Shown here in pieces: positions 43,925-52,902 of a stretch of 64,000 nucleotides of DNA. This DNA comes from Curtobacterium sp. VKM Ac-2922 (lineage in GTDB: Bacteria; Actinomycetota; Actinomycetes; Actinomycetales; Microbacteriaceae): positions 310,001 through 374,000 of the forward strand of contig NZ_JALGRO010000001.1 in assembly GCF_022815645.1 (NCBI RefSeq), written 5' to 3'. The translations under genes were made by a program, and so were the position numbers. Numbering within the stretch: the stretch's first letter is position 1; every line of letters starts with the position of its first letter. The notes beneath the pieces were generated by a model that searched no databases, was not told where the DNA came from, and saw nothing but the letters and a program-made list of their open reading frames with translations.

Positions 43925-45328
43925 ATGGACGCGAGCGAGCGGTGGGGCATCCTTCGACTGCACGTCGAGGACGCCATCCCGCTCGCCACCCTGGCCCGCA
44001 CCACGGGCGTCGCTGAGCGCACCCTGCAACGCTGGTTGGCCCGCTACCGAACCGGCGGATACCCGGCTCTCGCCGACGGCACCCGCACCGATCACGGCGC
44101 CCGACGGACGGCACCGGAACTGGTGCGCCTGATTGAGGGGCTCGCACTCACCAAGCCACGACCTTCGATCGCCACGATTCACCGCCAGGTCGACAATTAC
44201 TGCACCAAACGAGGTCTCTCAGCGCCGTCGTACTCCGTTGTGCGGTCGATCGTGAACGGGCTTGATCCCGGGATGGTGACGCTCGCGCTTGAGGGGCCCG
44301 CGTCATATCGGGACAAGCACGAACTGCTGCTCCGACGTCGTGCGGATCGCCCCAACGCGATCTGGCAGGCGGACCACACGATGCTCGATCTGCTCATCGT
44401 CGGACCCGACGGCAAGCCCGAACGGCCGTGGTTGACGGTGATCCTCGACGACTACTCCCGCGCGGTCTGCGGGTACATGGTGTTCCTCGGCGCCCCATCC
44501 GCCGCGAACACCGCGCTCGCGCTCCGGCAAGCGATCTGGCACAAGCCGGAACCGGACTGGCCTGTCTGCGGGATCCCAGACGTGCTCTACACAGACCACG
44601 GGTCCGACTTCACCAGCCACCGAATCGGCGACACCGCCGCCGTGCTGCACCTCCGCATCATCCACTCGCAGGTCGCTCGCCCCCAGGGCCGCGGGAAGAT
44701 CGAGCGGTTCTTCGGCACCATCAACACCGAGCTGCTCCCAACGCTCCCCGGCCACCTCGCACCCGGATCCTCGGCGCCGGCGCCGACGCCGGCGCTGGAT
44801 CTCGCCGGTGTCGACAGTGCCATCAACACGTTCATCCGCCGCTACAACGCCCGCATCCACCGCGAGCTCCGGAAGAGCCCACTGGAAGCGTGGATCGCAG
44901 ACGGGTGGCTGCCACGAATGCCGGACTCCCTCGAACAGCTCGACGGGTTCCTGCTCACCGTCCCGACCACGCGTGTCGTGCAACGAGACGGCATCCACTT
45001 CGAAGGGCTCCGCTACACCGCAACCACTCTCGCACCCTTCGTGGGCAGCACCGTCAGCGTCCGGTACGACCCCCGCGACGTCACCGAGATCCGTGTCTTT
45101 CACCGCGACGCGTTCCTGTGCACCGCGATCAGTACCGCGCATCAGACCGAGACCATCAGTCTCAAGCAGATCCAGGCCGCCCGGAACGCGCAACGAAGAG
45201 CCCTGCGCGGGCAGATCCGCGAACGCATCGCGATCATCCGCCCCACACCCGATGATCACACCCCACCAGCACCCGCACCGGCACCGGATCAACCGCGACT
45301 GATGACCTACGAGGAGGACCGGTCATGA
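43925..45328 (+). CDS. DDE transposase (TniA/Tn552 p480/MuA-like)
   Basis: 467 residues. N-terminal HTH (DAIPLATLARTTGVAERTLQRWLARYRTGG), then an rve integrase core with the catalytic triad: Asp in WQADHTMLDL, Asp in VLYTDHGSDFTSH and Glu in RPQGRGKIERFFGTIN. A Mu-type C-terminal beta-barrel domain follows (~355-420). Size and order (resolvase, transposase, ATPase) match Tn552-like elements. The end overlaps the ATPase start (ATGA). Confidence 0.94.
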   Translation: MDASERWGILRLHVEDAIPLATLARTTGVAERTLQRWLARYRTGGYPALADGTRTDHGARRTAPELVRLIEGLALTKPRPSIATIHRQVDNYCTKRGLSAPSYSVVRSIVNGLDPGMVTLALEGPASYRDKHELLLRRRADRPNAIWQADHTMLDLLIVGPDGKPERPWLTVILDDYSRAVCGYMVFLGAPSAANTALALRQAIWHKPEPDWPVCGIPDVLYTDHGSDFTSHRIGDTAAVLHLRIIHSQVARPQGRGKIERFFGTINTELLPTLPGHLAPGSSAPAPTPALDLAGVDSAINTFIRRYNARIHRELRKSPLEAWIADGWLPRMPDSLEQLDGFLLTVPTTRVVQRDGIHFEGLRYTATTLAPFVGSTVSVRYDPRDVTEIRVFHRDAFLCTAISTAHQTETISLKQIQAARNAQRRALRGQIRERIAIIRPTPDDHTPPAPAPAPDQPRLMTYEEDRS

Positions 45329-46137
45329 CGAGCCAGTTCATCATCACGAAGGAACACCGTCGGTTCGCGGAGTTCGCCGACGCCGTCCGGAAGCAGAACA
45401 CCATCGGCGTCTGCTTCGGCCCCGCTGGCGTCGGCAAGACCCTCTCCGCACGCCGCTACGCCCACTGGGACAGCATCGGCCCGTTCATCGCCAGATGGGC
45501 CGCACGCAGCGAAGACGACACGAAGATCTACGCCGCCGCCCACCGAGCCCGCACCGTCTTCTACACGCCCGAGGTCTCCGCCACGATGCGCGCCCTGCAG
45601 GACGACCTCCGGCACGACATGCTCCGCACCGAACGCTGCATCGAGGAACACCTCCTGCTCCAGGGTCGCCACTTCGACCACGCACACGGCCCCAACCCGT
45701 CCCTGCTCGAGCTGATCATCATCGACGAGTCCGAACGCCTCACCGGCAACGCCATCGAGTGGCTCCGCGACCAGTACGACCGCACCGGCATAGCGATGAT
45801 CCTCATCGGCATGCCCGGCATCGAGAAGCAGTTCAGCCACTACCCGCAGCTCTACAGCCGCCTCGGTTTCGCCCACCAGTACCGTCCGCTCGGCCACGAC
45901 GAGCTGCTCTTCGTCCTCGAACGTCAATGGCGCAAGCTCGGCAAGACGCTCGACCCCGACGACTTCACCGACGCGCAAGCCATCGCCGCCGTCGAACGCA
46001 TCACCCGCGGCAACTTCCGCCTCCTTGAGCGCCTCCTCCCTCAGATCCAACGCGTCCTGAAGATCAACGAACTCGACGTCATCACCAACGACGTCGTCGA
46101 GGCCGCCCGCAGCACCCTCGTCATCGGCACCACCTGA
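45325..46137 (+). CDS. AAA+ transposition ATPase (TniB/Tn552 p271/TnsC-like)
   Basis: 270 residues, almost the length of Tn552 p271. Walker A GPAGVGKT (residues ~32-39), Walker B LELIIIDESERL and sensor region AMILIGMPGIEKQF. The protein selects targets and activates the DDE transposase. The gene ends 50 bases before the right terminus of the element. Confidence 0.93.
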   Translation: MTSQFIITKEHRRFAEFADAVRKQNTIGVCFGPAGVGKTLSARRYAHWDSIGPFIARWAARSEDDTKIYAAAHRARTVFYTPEVSATMRALQDDLRHDMLRTERCIEEHLLLQGRHFDHAHGPNPSLLELIIIDESERLTGNAIEWLRDQYDRTGIAMILIGMPGIEKQFSHYPQLYSRLGFAHQYRPLGHDELLFVLERQWRKLGKTLDPDDFTDAQAIAAVERITRGNFRLLERLLPQIQRVLKINELDVITNDVVEAARSTLVIGTT

Positions 46138-46139
46138 CC

Positions 46140-46187
46140 CGACACCGATCGCAGCGAAAACGACGACACAGAGCGAGGCTGCTCACA
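46140..46187 (-). repeat. Right terminal inverted repeat (IRR)
   Basis: Read inward from 46187 it begins TGTGAGCAGCCTCGCTCTGTGTCGTC. The second binding-site copy is degenerate here (GCGATCGGTGTCG). The octamer TCCACCGG at 46188-46195 repeats the left flank. Confidence 0.85.
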
Positions 46188-46322
46188 TCCACCGGTGACC
46201 GCGTCCGTAGGGCGACCGGCAAGCGGACACCTATCACGGACTAGATGGTTCGTCCGCTCCTGGGGACCGCCGCTGCTGCGGGCCGACGCCGCTGCGGCGC
46301 GAGATGAAGTAAGGTCACGTTT

Positions 46323-47015
46323 GTGCCTGATGCTCCCACTTTGCAGTCAACGGTCGCCCGATACGCGAAGGCGCTCGCGGTGCCGAATGCGCTTCAGCAG
46401 CTCCATGCTCGAACGCCCGGTCGACCGTCAGCAGGTCATATGGCTTTGGCGCCGGCAGTGGTGATGACGTCGATATCCGCCTTTGAAGGATTCGTCGAAG
46501 AGTTCGTGGCCGTGGTGGGCGCGAAGCGTGGGCTGAGTTTCGCCCAGATCGCAAAGCTCGCGCATTACAACTCTCCTTCGTTGAAGGAATTTGAGCAGTC
46601 CCTGGTTAGTCAGCTGGGCAGCTGGCGTTCACCCGATTGGAGGCCAACGTGGTCCCTCGCGGTGAATGATCCACCCACTCTTGGTAGCCGGTCAACTTGG
46701 TGGGGTAGCAAGACGCTTACCTGGGGCGAGGCCCTTGATGCTGCGGAAGGTTGGCTGCAAGTACGTCATCTGCTCTCGCATGGGCTAACCCGCGGCTACC
46801 TTCCTGAAGTCTGGCCGGGTCCAATGAAGACGGGCGTTGCGGCGAGTGACGTACTTCGGCCGCAATCGGGCGGTAGGCATTCCCTGACCTTTCACGGCGC
46901 TATCAGCTGCGCACGAGTCTTTCGTCATGGCGCAGAAGCTTTGTCAGAGCAGGCCGCGCTGCTACTGGGAGAGAGGCCGCCACGGTGGCGCGCCGTACCC
47001 GAATTCAACATGTGA
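46323..47015 (+). CDS. Hypothetical protein with HEPN-like motif
   Basis: 230 residues, family uncertain. MTSISAFEGFVEEFVAVVGAKRG looks like the first helices of a RiboL-PSP/MAE-type HEPN domain, and WLQVRHLLSHGLTRG has the R-x4-H catalytic pattern of HEPN RNases. Codon usage is clearly less GC-biased than in the flanking genes, which suggests transfer. GTG 46323 is the start candidate. It lies 128 bp outside the transposon. No antitoxin partner is evident. Confidence 0.6.
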   Translation: MPDAPTLQSTVARYAKALAVPNALQQLHARTPGRPSAGHMALAPAVVMTSISAFEGFVEEFVAVVGAKRGLSFAQIAKLAHYNSPSLKEFEQSLVSQLGSWRSPDWRPTWSLAVNDPPTLGSRSTWWGSKTLTWGEALDAAEGWLQVRHLLSHGLTRGYLPEVWPGPMKTGVAASDVLRPQSGGRHSLTFHGAISCARVFRHGAEALSEQAALLLGERPPRWRAVPEFNM

Positions 47016-47357
47016 TCACGACACTGGATGAGGGCGCCGCCGGGGCGGTTTGCCCGATGAGGGATCGGCTGCCGGACGGATCAGCGGTCCAGCATGTCGC
47101 GCACGAGGTGACTGCACGACCAGGCGCCCATCGTCCGCACCCCAGTCACCGGCCCACCACGATGAAGCAGCCCACTGCCTCCACCCTGCCAAGGCCGGAT
47201 ACTGCCGAGCCAGCCGAGCCAGCTGCCGCTGCAACGGCAGTCGGTGCTGGTCGAACCCCCGCTCGCTGCGCCGCCAACTCAGGTGAGCGCCGCAGCATGG
47301 GTGCCGGTTCCTGCCGACGAGCTCGAGTTCGTGTGACCGGTCGGTAGGGTCGTCGTC
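47016..47357. other. No supported gene
   Basis: Frames in this 342-bp stretch lack consistent codon bias. A short plus-strand run ending PPTQVSAAAWVPVPADELEFV before a stop near 47319 looks protein-like and may be the tail of a lost gene, but I cannot define a start or family. Confidence 0.4.
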
Positions 47358-48278
47358 GTGGGGAACTCAGTCTCGCTGTTGGTGCTTTCCGGTCCGTCCG
47401 CCGAAGTGTCCGCTGAGGTGGACATGGAGTCGGTGGCTGGCGAGTGGACGACACAGTACATCCTTCCGTTTCTATGGATGGGGTTTGTCCCCAATGCTGA
47501 GTGGGAACGGCACGCATCCCGACTGCACGACGTGCTGGAGTCCGGGGCGTCGCCTGAGGCGGACGCGTGTGACGTGTCCATTCCCTGGCCCACGGCAGAG
47601 CAGCAGTTCCAGACTCGTCTGCCGCAGGTCGCCGCAGTGTGGCCCGAGGTCGAGGAACCCGCACGGCGGTTGCTGGCAGACGTCGCTTCGGTCGCGGCCC
47701 GCACCGACGGGGCAGCGGTCCGGCTGCAGCTCACCGAGCTCGTCGAGATGTCCTGGGGCGATGAATCCGACTTCGAGCAGTACGTTTCCGACGTCATGAG
47801 CGACGCCGGTCTCTGGTCCGAACCGAATCGGCTCCTGCAAGGCAAGATCACCGAGGTGCACCGCGCGGTGGCAGCCGCAGAACCGGAACGGTCCTTCCTG
47901 CTCGGTGGGGAGTGGACGTACGGTGGGACACCGGAGCAGAGGTCAACACCACCGGAGCTGCCGGTACCGGTCGAACGACCGAAGGTGCCGAAACCAGCCG
48001 GAGTGCCCGCGCAGCAGTGGCAGAGCGGGTACGGGCCGCACGGCGAAGACCTGTGGGAAGCCGCCGAGTATCAAGCGCTGGTTCGCGCCGCCGGCGGTGA
48101 CCACCTGCCCTGGTACTGGGCGGTGAGCATCGCGGTGGTGTTCGGTGTGGTGCTGTGGCTCATCATCGGGATGTCCACCCAGTCGATCGTGTGGGCCGTC
48201 ATCGTTGGCGGGGCAGCCCTCGTAGGCATCGTCACCTGGTGGGTTTCAGCGGTGCGGCGGGACGCGGCGAAGGCCTGA
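47358..48278 (+). CDS. Hypothetical protein with C-terminal membrane hairpin
   Basis: 306 residues, family not recognised. A soluble acidic N-terminal region (1-190) is followed by a Pro-rich linker (TPPELPVPVERPKVPKPAGVPAQQW) and two transmembrane helices (WYWAVSIAVVFGVVLWLIIGM and VWAVIVGGAALVGIVTWWVSA), ending in a basic tail. GTG start. Converges with, and overlaps by 33 bases, the minus-strand gene at 48246. Confidence 0.65.
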   Translation: MGNSVSLLVLSGPSAEVSAEVDMESVAGEWTTQYILPFLWMGFVPNAEWERHASRLHDVLESGASPEADACDVSIPWPTAEQQFQTRLPQVAAVWPEVEEPARRLLADVASVAARTDGAAVRLQLTELVEMSWGDESDFEQYVSDVMSDAGLWSEPNRLLQGKITEVHRAVAAAEPERSFLLGGEWTYGGTPEQRSTPPELPVPVERPKVPKPAGVPAQQWQSGYGPHGEDLWEAAEYQALVRAAGGDHLPWYWAVSIAVVFGVVLWLIIGMSTQSIVWAVIVGGAALVGIVTWWVSAVRRDAAKA

Positions 48279-49241
48279 CTGGACGTCGCGCGCAAGGTCG
48301 ATGAGGTGATCGAGCGCGTCCGGCAGGAAGGAGAACCGGCGGCCCTCTGACCACGCTCCCCCGCGTTCGTCTGTTGCCCACACGCGCCACCATCCGTCGT
48401 CCGGGGCGATGGCGAGAGCGTCGGGCATCGCCCCATCCTCAGGCCAACGAATGAGCAGGCGCTCCCGATCGGCCATGTCACGGGCGTCGTCGAAATCGAT
48501 CACCGGAAGCGGATGCAGCCACCGTTCTACGTGGACGACGATGCGTCTCCCCGTCGTCCCGTCCCATTCAACGATGAGGCCGGCGTCGATGAGCGCCGCG
48601 GCAACCTTCTGTCCCGCGTCGAGCCGCGACTGGTCCTCGATGGCGGCTCGGCCTCGGTCGGTCAGCATCGCCCGGTTCACGGTCTCATCGTCGAAGCTCG
48701 GGGATGTGGTGAACGCACCGAATGCGATGAACAGCTTCGCTGGCATCTCCGAGAGCACTGCGGCGTCCTGCTCATGGAAGTACGCGTACGCCCACTCATC
48801 GTGACCGCCGTCGGCCGTTGGATGGCGGGCTGCCCTCGCCAGCGCGAACGCGGACGACTGGTCGTCGCCGAGACATTCGCCGGTGACGAAGCCGGCGCCG
48901 CTCAGATGCTTGAATGCGGCAGCGACCCGATGATGCTCCGACGCTGCCATCGCTTCGTAATCGGCTTCGTCGAGGCGACGGCCGTGCCAAAGCGTCCGAG
49001 CCATCCAGGTGACATCGTGCCGGAACGTCTCCTCGGTGCGTTCCGTCTCGGTCTCAAGCGCTTCCTGGTACTCCTCGACCAGATCCTGGACGACGTCTTC
49101 GAGGCGGCTGTAGCCGGGCAGGAGCCGTTCGCTGACGATGCCGTAGAGGTCTTCGTCGTCGGGTACGACGTCGTCGAGAACGTCGTACTGCGACTGGTTG
49201 ATGACCGGTTTCGGCTGCCGCCGCCAGAAGAGGATCCCCAC
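48246..49241 (-). CDS. Hypothetical protein, helical N-terminus, DUF6891-like context
   Basis: 331 residues starting at GTG 49241 (VGILFWRRQPKP). It is a soluble, acidic protein with a repeated helical first half (LEDVVQDLVEEYQEALETETERTEETF) and a DAGLIVEWDGTTGRRIVVHVERW segment similar to small-domain immunity or regulatory proteins. I do not recognise the family with certainty. Good codon bias over the full length supports a real gene. Confidence 0.65.
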   Translation of the reverse strand: MGILFWRRQPKPVINQSQYDVLDDVVPDDEDLYGIVSERLLPGYSRLEDVVQDLVEEYQEALETETERTEETFRHDVTWMARTLWHGRRLDEADYEAMAASEHHRVAAAFKHLSGAGFVTGECLGDDQSSAFALARAARHPTADGGHDEWAYAYFHEQDAAVLSEMPAKLFIAFGAFTTSPSFDDETVNRAMLTDRGRAAIEDQSRLDAGQKVAAALIDAGLIVEWDGTTGRRIVVHVERWLHPLPVIDFDDARDMADRERLLIRWPEDGAMPDALAIAPDDGWWRVWATDERGGAWSEGRRFSFLPDALDHLIDLARDVQSGLRRVPPHR

Positions 49242-49261
49242 GACGGCAGCCTATGCGGCGT

Positions 49262-49600
49262 TACCAATACGCCGCTGCCGGGCTACGGTCCGGTTCGGGC
49301 AGCCCCTCCGCTGTGAGACGGTCCGGACGGAACGCCGGCTTGTCGACGCCAGCGACGTCGTCCCAGCCGTACCCGCGGTCGCTCTTGGACGGGCTGTCGA
49401 CGAACGCTGGCCAGTCGGGGGTGATGGTGGTGGTCAGCGTGCCCGGGATGCGTGCGGACTACCCGGAACCGCTCATCCGGTCGATGAGGACGACCTCGGC
49501 GCCTTCGAAGGTCAGCTTCCGCCCTGGGTTGAGGCTGACGCCATCGGTCGGACCCACCTTCAGCTCATCGACGCTACGTCGGCCGGCAACTCGGGGCCGG
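49262..49600 (-). pseudogene. Remnant of a minus-strand gene with an in-frame stop
   Basis: On the minus strand the frame reads VDELKVGPTDGVSLNPGRKL and continues to LIDRMSGSG, then a TAG (49461-49463). It resumes in frame as SARIPGTLTTTITPDWPAFV through DRGYGWDDVAGVDKPAFRPDRL to a TAA near 49262. Both halves read like one protein. Family unknown; no clear start was found. Confidence 0.45.
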
Positions 49601-49820
49601 TCCGCGCATGGACCCGGTGACCCGCCGCATTGGTGGGGCCGAGGACGGCGCTGTGCGCCTTACCGTCAGTGCGGGACCCTGGGGAGGACCCGTCGTGGAC
49701 CCGAACACCGCTGAGATGCCGTATGACACTGTCTGGCAGCATCGGCACGGTCATGGTCCTCGTCGGGAGTCCCCACCTCGTCGTGAACCTTCGACGCAGT
49801 ACCAAAAGGAAGGGCAGCCG

Positions 49821-50375
49821 ATGACCGACGAGAAGCGCACTTCCCCGCGGAAGATCGGCACATGGAAGGCGCTCCTCGGTGGTGCCGGATTCGTCGCCGC
49901 GTTCATCCTCGCACCGCTGTTCGGCGGGGTGTTCATCATTGGCTCAATCGCCGGCTTCATCGCCGACGGGTACCGGCTGCACCAAGACGACGTCCTTCGT
50001 GCGACCGGTACGGCGGCCACAGTCACCGTCGTCGACGTCGACGTCCGACGGTTCACGGAGAACTGGGGACGAACCCGCACCGAATGCGTGCCGATTGTCA
50101 CCGGGACCGCGAACGGGAAACAGCACACGTGGGACCTCGTACGACACGCCGACTGTGGCGACTTCTTCGCGGCCGGCCAGCACGTGCAGGTCAGGTACGA
50201 CCCGCAGGACCTCGACCGTGTGGTGCTCACCGACCAGAACGCACCGGACGTGAACCGGCACAACCTCGGCGTTGACGTGCAGATCCTCGTCGTCGGCGTC
50301 GCACTCTCCGCCGTCGGTACCGGCTTCTGGGTCTGGCTGGCCGGCCGCAACAAGCGCCCCACGAACCAGCCTTGA
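49821..50375 (+). CDS. DUF3592-like membrane protein
   Basis: 184 residues. Two N-terminal helices (WKALLGGAGFVAAFILAPLFGGVFIIGSIAGFIADGY), an extracytoplasmic beta-rich domain with two cysteines (TECVPIVTGTANGKQHTWDLVRHADCGDF) and QVRYDPQDLDRVVL, typical of DUF3592, then a C-terminal helix. ATG at 49821 with AAGGAAGGG upstream. The stop overlaps the TTG of the next frame (TTGA). Confidence 0.7.
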   Translation: MTDEKRTSPRKIGTWKALLGGAGFVAAFILAPLFGGVFIIGSIAGFIADGYRLHQDDVLRATGTAATVTVVDVDVRRFTENWGRTRTECVPIVTGTANGKQHTWDLVRHADCGDFFAAGQHVQVRYDPQDLDRVVLTDQNAPDVNRHNLGVDVQILVVGVALSAVGTGFWVWLAGRNKRPTNQP

Positions 50376-50998
50376 CCTGTCGGGCAGAGCTGCAGGACGC
50401 GCTCCGTCAGCACCGCATCATCAATGTGCACGACCTCGCGAAGGCGCACGCCGCAGCGATCAGCGACGCCCTTCCGCACATCGTGTTCAGCAAGGGCGGG
50501 ACGTGGGACTTCACCGGCCACCAGGTCCTCCGATCCGGCTACCGCACCGACCCGGACAGTGCCTACCCGCTCGACCGGAACAAGCGCTTCCGCGGCCGGA
50601 CCGCTTCAGGCCCGTCGCTCGACCAGGCCAAGGCGTGGGCGGACTCGCTCCGGGGCTCGTTCTCGCAGCACCCTGGTGGTGACGCCGTCGCGGGGAACCC
50701 ACGCTTCCTGGCGGGCGACCTGCCAACCGGTCTGGACGAGCTCGGCTACGTCGTACCGACGGATGGCGAACACCGGCAGGCGCAGGTCGCCGAGCCCCGG
50801 GGAGTGCAGGGTTGCCCACACCGGTGTTGGTTCCGCCAGAGGCTCGTGGTCGCCCCTCAGGTCCCCCGGAAGCGTGTCGAGGACGGCAAGGGTCCGCTTC
50901 GGATGCTCCGGCGGGCTCCACGTGCACTTCGGGTCCGCCATCAGACCATCGTGCCTTCGCGTCGGCTGGCAGCGCTGTTCGATACGGTCGGAGTGTGA
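50372..50998 (+). pseudogene. Probable truncated gene, coding-like only in its first half
   Basis: Starting at a TTG overlapping the DUF3592 stop, the frame has strong GC3 bias and natural sequence (ELQDALRQHRIINVHDLAKAHAAAISDALPHIVFSKGGTWDFTGHQVLRSGYRTD) to about 50660. Beyond that it becomes Arg/Pro/Gln-rich, and an opposite-strand frame looks real instead. The stop TGA overlaps the next ATG (50998). A decayed 3' half or a rearrangement is likely. Confidence 0.45.
50606..50941 (-). CDS. Small hypothetical protein opposite the decayed frame
   Basis: 111 residues from ATG 50941: MADPKCTWSPPEHPKRTLAV, EPTPVWATLHSPGLGDLRLPVFAIRRYDVAELVQTGW. Composition looks natural over residues 1-80 and less so at the Arg-rich C-terminus, which overlaps the plus-strand frame. 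Family unknown. Confidence 0.4.
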   Translation of the reverse strand: MADPKCTWSPPEHPKRTLAVLDTLPGDLRGDHEPLAEPTPVWATLHSPGLGDLRLPVFAIRRYDVAELVQTGWQVARQEAWVPRDGVTTRVLRERAPERVRPRLGLVERRA

Positions 50999-51903
50999 TG
51001 GGGGAAGTAGTCGCAGCCGGTACCGACGCACGTCCAGTGACAGTGCGGAGCAGCCGGGTCGCTCCGATCGCGTGGACGATGCTGTCCGCCGGCGTTGTCG
51101 CGTTCGGGTTCTGGTTGGCGTCGACAGGTGCGGTGTTCGGCGATGCGGTGTTCACCCGCGTATGGACCAGCGGCCTCGCCCTCATCCTTGGAGGGCTTGC
51201 GTTGCTGTTCTCTGTTGCGGCGCTCCGCAGCCGCGTGACGGTGTTCCCCGACCGGTTGGAAGCAGTCAATGGCATCGGCCGGAAACGGGTCATCGGCCCC
51301 GGTGAGCTCGCCCGGTTCCGAGCATCCGGGAAGGGCAACGACGTCATCAGCGGCTCCACGTTCCGCGGCCGCGGGTTCACATCGAACCGGTTCCACCGCA
51401 ACTACGCCGCCCTGGAGGAGTGGCTGGACCTGAACGCCGGTGCGCCGTGGGTGGAGTTCAAGGAGTTCTTCGGCAAGCTCACCGTCCGGAAGGGCCCGCA
51501 ACCGGTCAAGGACGTGTTCACGACGCTGCTGGCCGTCGGCTTCTTCATCATCACGTTGCTGATGCTCCCCGGCCTATGGGTCATCAGCGCGTACGACGAC
51601 GCGCATGAGGAGCAGGTGACGTGCTCTGTCACCGCGGCGGAAGCGATCACAGTGTCGAGCACATCCTCGAAGGGCATCGGTTCGTCCCGGCCGGGCGTCG
51701 GCATCGAAACGTCGAATTGCGGACGGCTGACCCTGACCCGCGGCGTCTACGACGACAACCGTGACGACATCGCACAGTCGTTGAACCACTCGAAGGGCTC
51801 GCACGTGTTCACCGTCGGCGGTGGCACGTTCTGGCTGCGGGAGAACATGTCGTGGTTCACGTTCGTGCCCTCCCCCACCGTGTACAACGTCAGCGGAGTT
51901 TGA
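50998..51903 (+). CDS. Membrane protein with PH-like domain
   Basis: 301 residues. Two N-terminal helices (IAWTMLSAGVVAFGFWLAST and GLALILGGLALLFSVAALRS) are followed by RVTVFPDRLEAVNGIGRKRVIGPGELARFRA, a bacterial PH-type strand pattern. A third helix is at ~183-203 (FTTLLAVGFFIITLLMLPGLWVISA), then an outer domain with two Cys (EEQVTCSVTAA...IETSNCGRLTL). Function unknown. Confidence 0.65.
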   Translation: MGEVVAAGTDARPVTVRSSRVAPIAWTMLSAGVVAFGFWLASTGAVFGDAVFTRVWTSGLALILGGLALLFSVAALRSRVTVFPDRLEAVNGIGRKRVIGPGELARFRASGKGNDVISGSTFRGRGFTSNRFHRNYAALEEWLDLNAGAPWVEFKEFFGKLTVRKGPQPVKDVFTTLLAVGFFIITLLMLPGLWVISAYDDAHEEQVTCSVTAAEAITVSSTSSKGIGSSRPGVGIETSNCGRLTLTRGVYDDNRDDIAQSLNHSKGSHVFTVGGGTFWLRENMSWFTFVPSPTVYNVSGV

Positions 51904-52235
51904 GACGACTTTGGGGGAAGTGACAGTTTTGCGGCCACCCCGAACTCCGTGGTTGCGAATCGAGGGTGCCGGGCGACGAGTACGAGCCCGGTGACGGCCA
52001 GTCCGCCGCCGAGGCCCAGCCGAGAATCGACCAGGTGGCCCGATACGCGTCGCACATCGGTTCCGTGGGCGGGGCAGACGGTGATGATCTCGGCGTAGCC
52101 CGAAAGCGCCCCGCGATGCCCTGCCTGGTTGGTCGCCGTTGACGTTCCAGACCCGCGCGACCCCTGGTCCGGACAACGCGGTGCGTCGACCGTGTCCGAG
52201 CGACCCTCATTCAGGTCAGCACCGTGACAGGACTG
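51904..52235. other. Degraded sequence with a membrane-protein-like remnant
   Basis: No intact gene. On the minus strand a short run VDSRLGLGGGLAVTGLVLVARHPRF resembles one transmembrane segment of a lost protein. No start, stop pair or family is supportable. Confidence 0.35.
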
Positions 52236-52482
52236 TTACGACTGGCTCAGCATCTTCGCGACACCGGCACCCCCGGTGAAGATGTACGCCGTTCCGCCGC
52301 CGAAGTTGAAGCCTGTCGGGTACTCGTCGAGTGCCGCAACGAACGTTGGTGCCTCCGCGGGAGTCTCGTCGTTCTGGATCCAGTCGGGGGTGCCGCTGTA
52401 CTGGCCGATGACACGGATGCCGTCGGCGGCGGCTTCTGCCGATGCGTCGTTGAACGAATCCGCGCTGTAGGTGCGGGCGCCG
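52236..52482 (-). pseudogene. C-terminal fragment of a YwqG/DUF1963-like protein
   Basis: The frame reads RVIGQYSGTPDWIQNDETP, then FVAALDEYPTGFNFGGGTAYIFTGGAG and ends in TAA. G-x-PDWIQxDETP followed by FNFGGGxxYxF is the DUF1963/YwqG C-terminus. The N-terminal three quarters are missing; in their place is a sigma-factor fragment in another frame. Confidence 0.6.
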
Positions 52483-52686
52483 ATGCTCGTAGAACGCAGC
52501 GGCCGTGACGTCCTCGGCGTCATGGACGTCATTCGTCAAGCTGACCGATCGTCGGTACACCCGCGCATGGTGGCGATCGAAGAGCGCAGCGAACGAACTC
52601 CCGTCGTTGCATAGCAACTCAGCCCAGAGCGGGCCATCGTCCGGGACTGCTGCGGGGTCGATTGACTCATTCCGATGGGCCGCCAC
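52483..52686 (-). pseudogene. N-terminal fragment of an ECF sigma factor
   Basis: From GTG 52686: LWAELLCNDGSSFAALFDRHHARVYRRSVSLTNDVHDAEDVTAAAFYE, the start of sigma region 2. It then breaks off at the junction with the DUF1963 fragment. Regions 2.4 to 4 are absent, so it cannot work as a sigma factor. Confidence 0.65.
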
Positions 52687-52902
52687 CGGGGACCACCGCA
52701 GGGTCGGCGTCTACAACGGCGTCGATGTGCACAGGACGACACTTGGGATGGCCACCGCGTACTGCACAAACGAGGACAAGGCGCACGACTGCCCGAGCTG
52801 AGTGGACTCGTCGTTCCAGAACCCCGTCCACGGCGACGCGGGCAAGCGCGCCGCCGACCGGAGAGTCCGGACTCGACGCCGACGACTGAGCATGCTTGCA
52901 TC

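Larger units (their letters stand above)
32948..46187. mobile_element. 13.24-kb Tn552/Tn5053-type transposon with fluoride-resistance cargo
   Basis: Both ends begin TGTGAGCAGC and read inward as a 48-bp inverted repeat (42 of 48 identical). The element is flanked by the exact 8-bp direct repeat TCCACCGG (32940-32947 and 46188-46195). Transposition genes are at the right end: serine resolvase, 467-residue DDE transposase and 270-residue AAA+ ATPase, close to the 480/271-residue pair of Tn552. No TniQ/TnsD homologue or Cas gene is present. Cargo: a cassette-like array (33.0-36.1 kb) and a fluoride island (36.2-43.2 kb). The duplication and matched ends argue that this was a single recent insertion. 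Confidence 0.9.

Noticed and set aside
43316..46187. Tn7-like or CRISPR-associated transposon
   Set aside because: There is no TnsA, TniQ/TnsD or any cas gene; size, order and resolvase fit Tn552/Tn5053 better.
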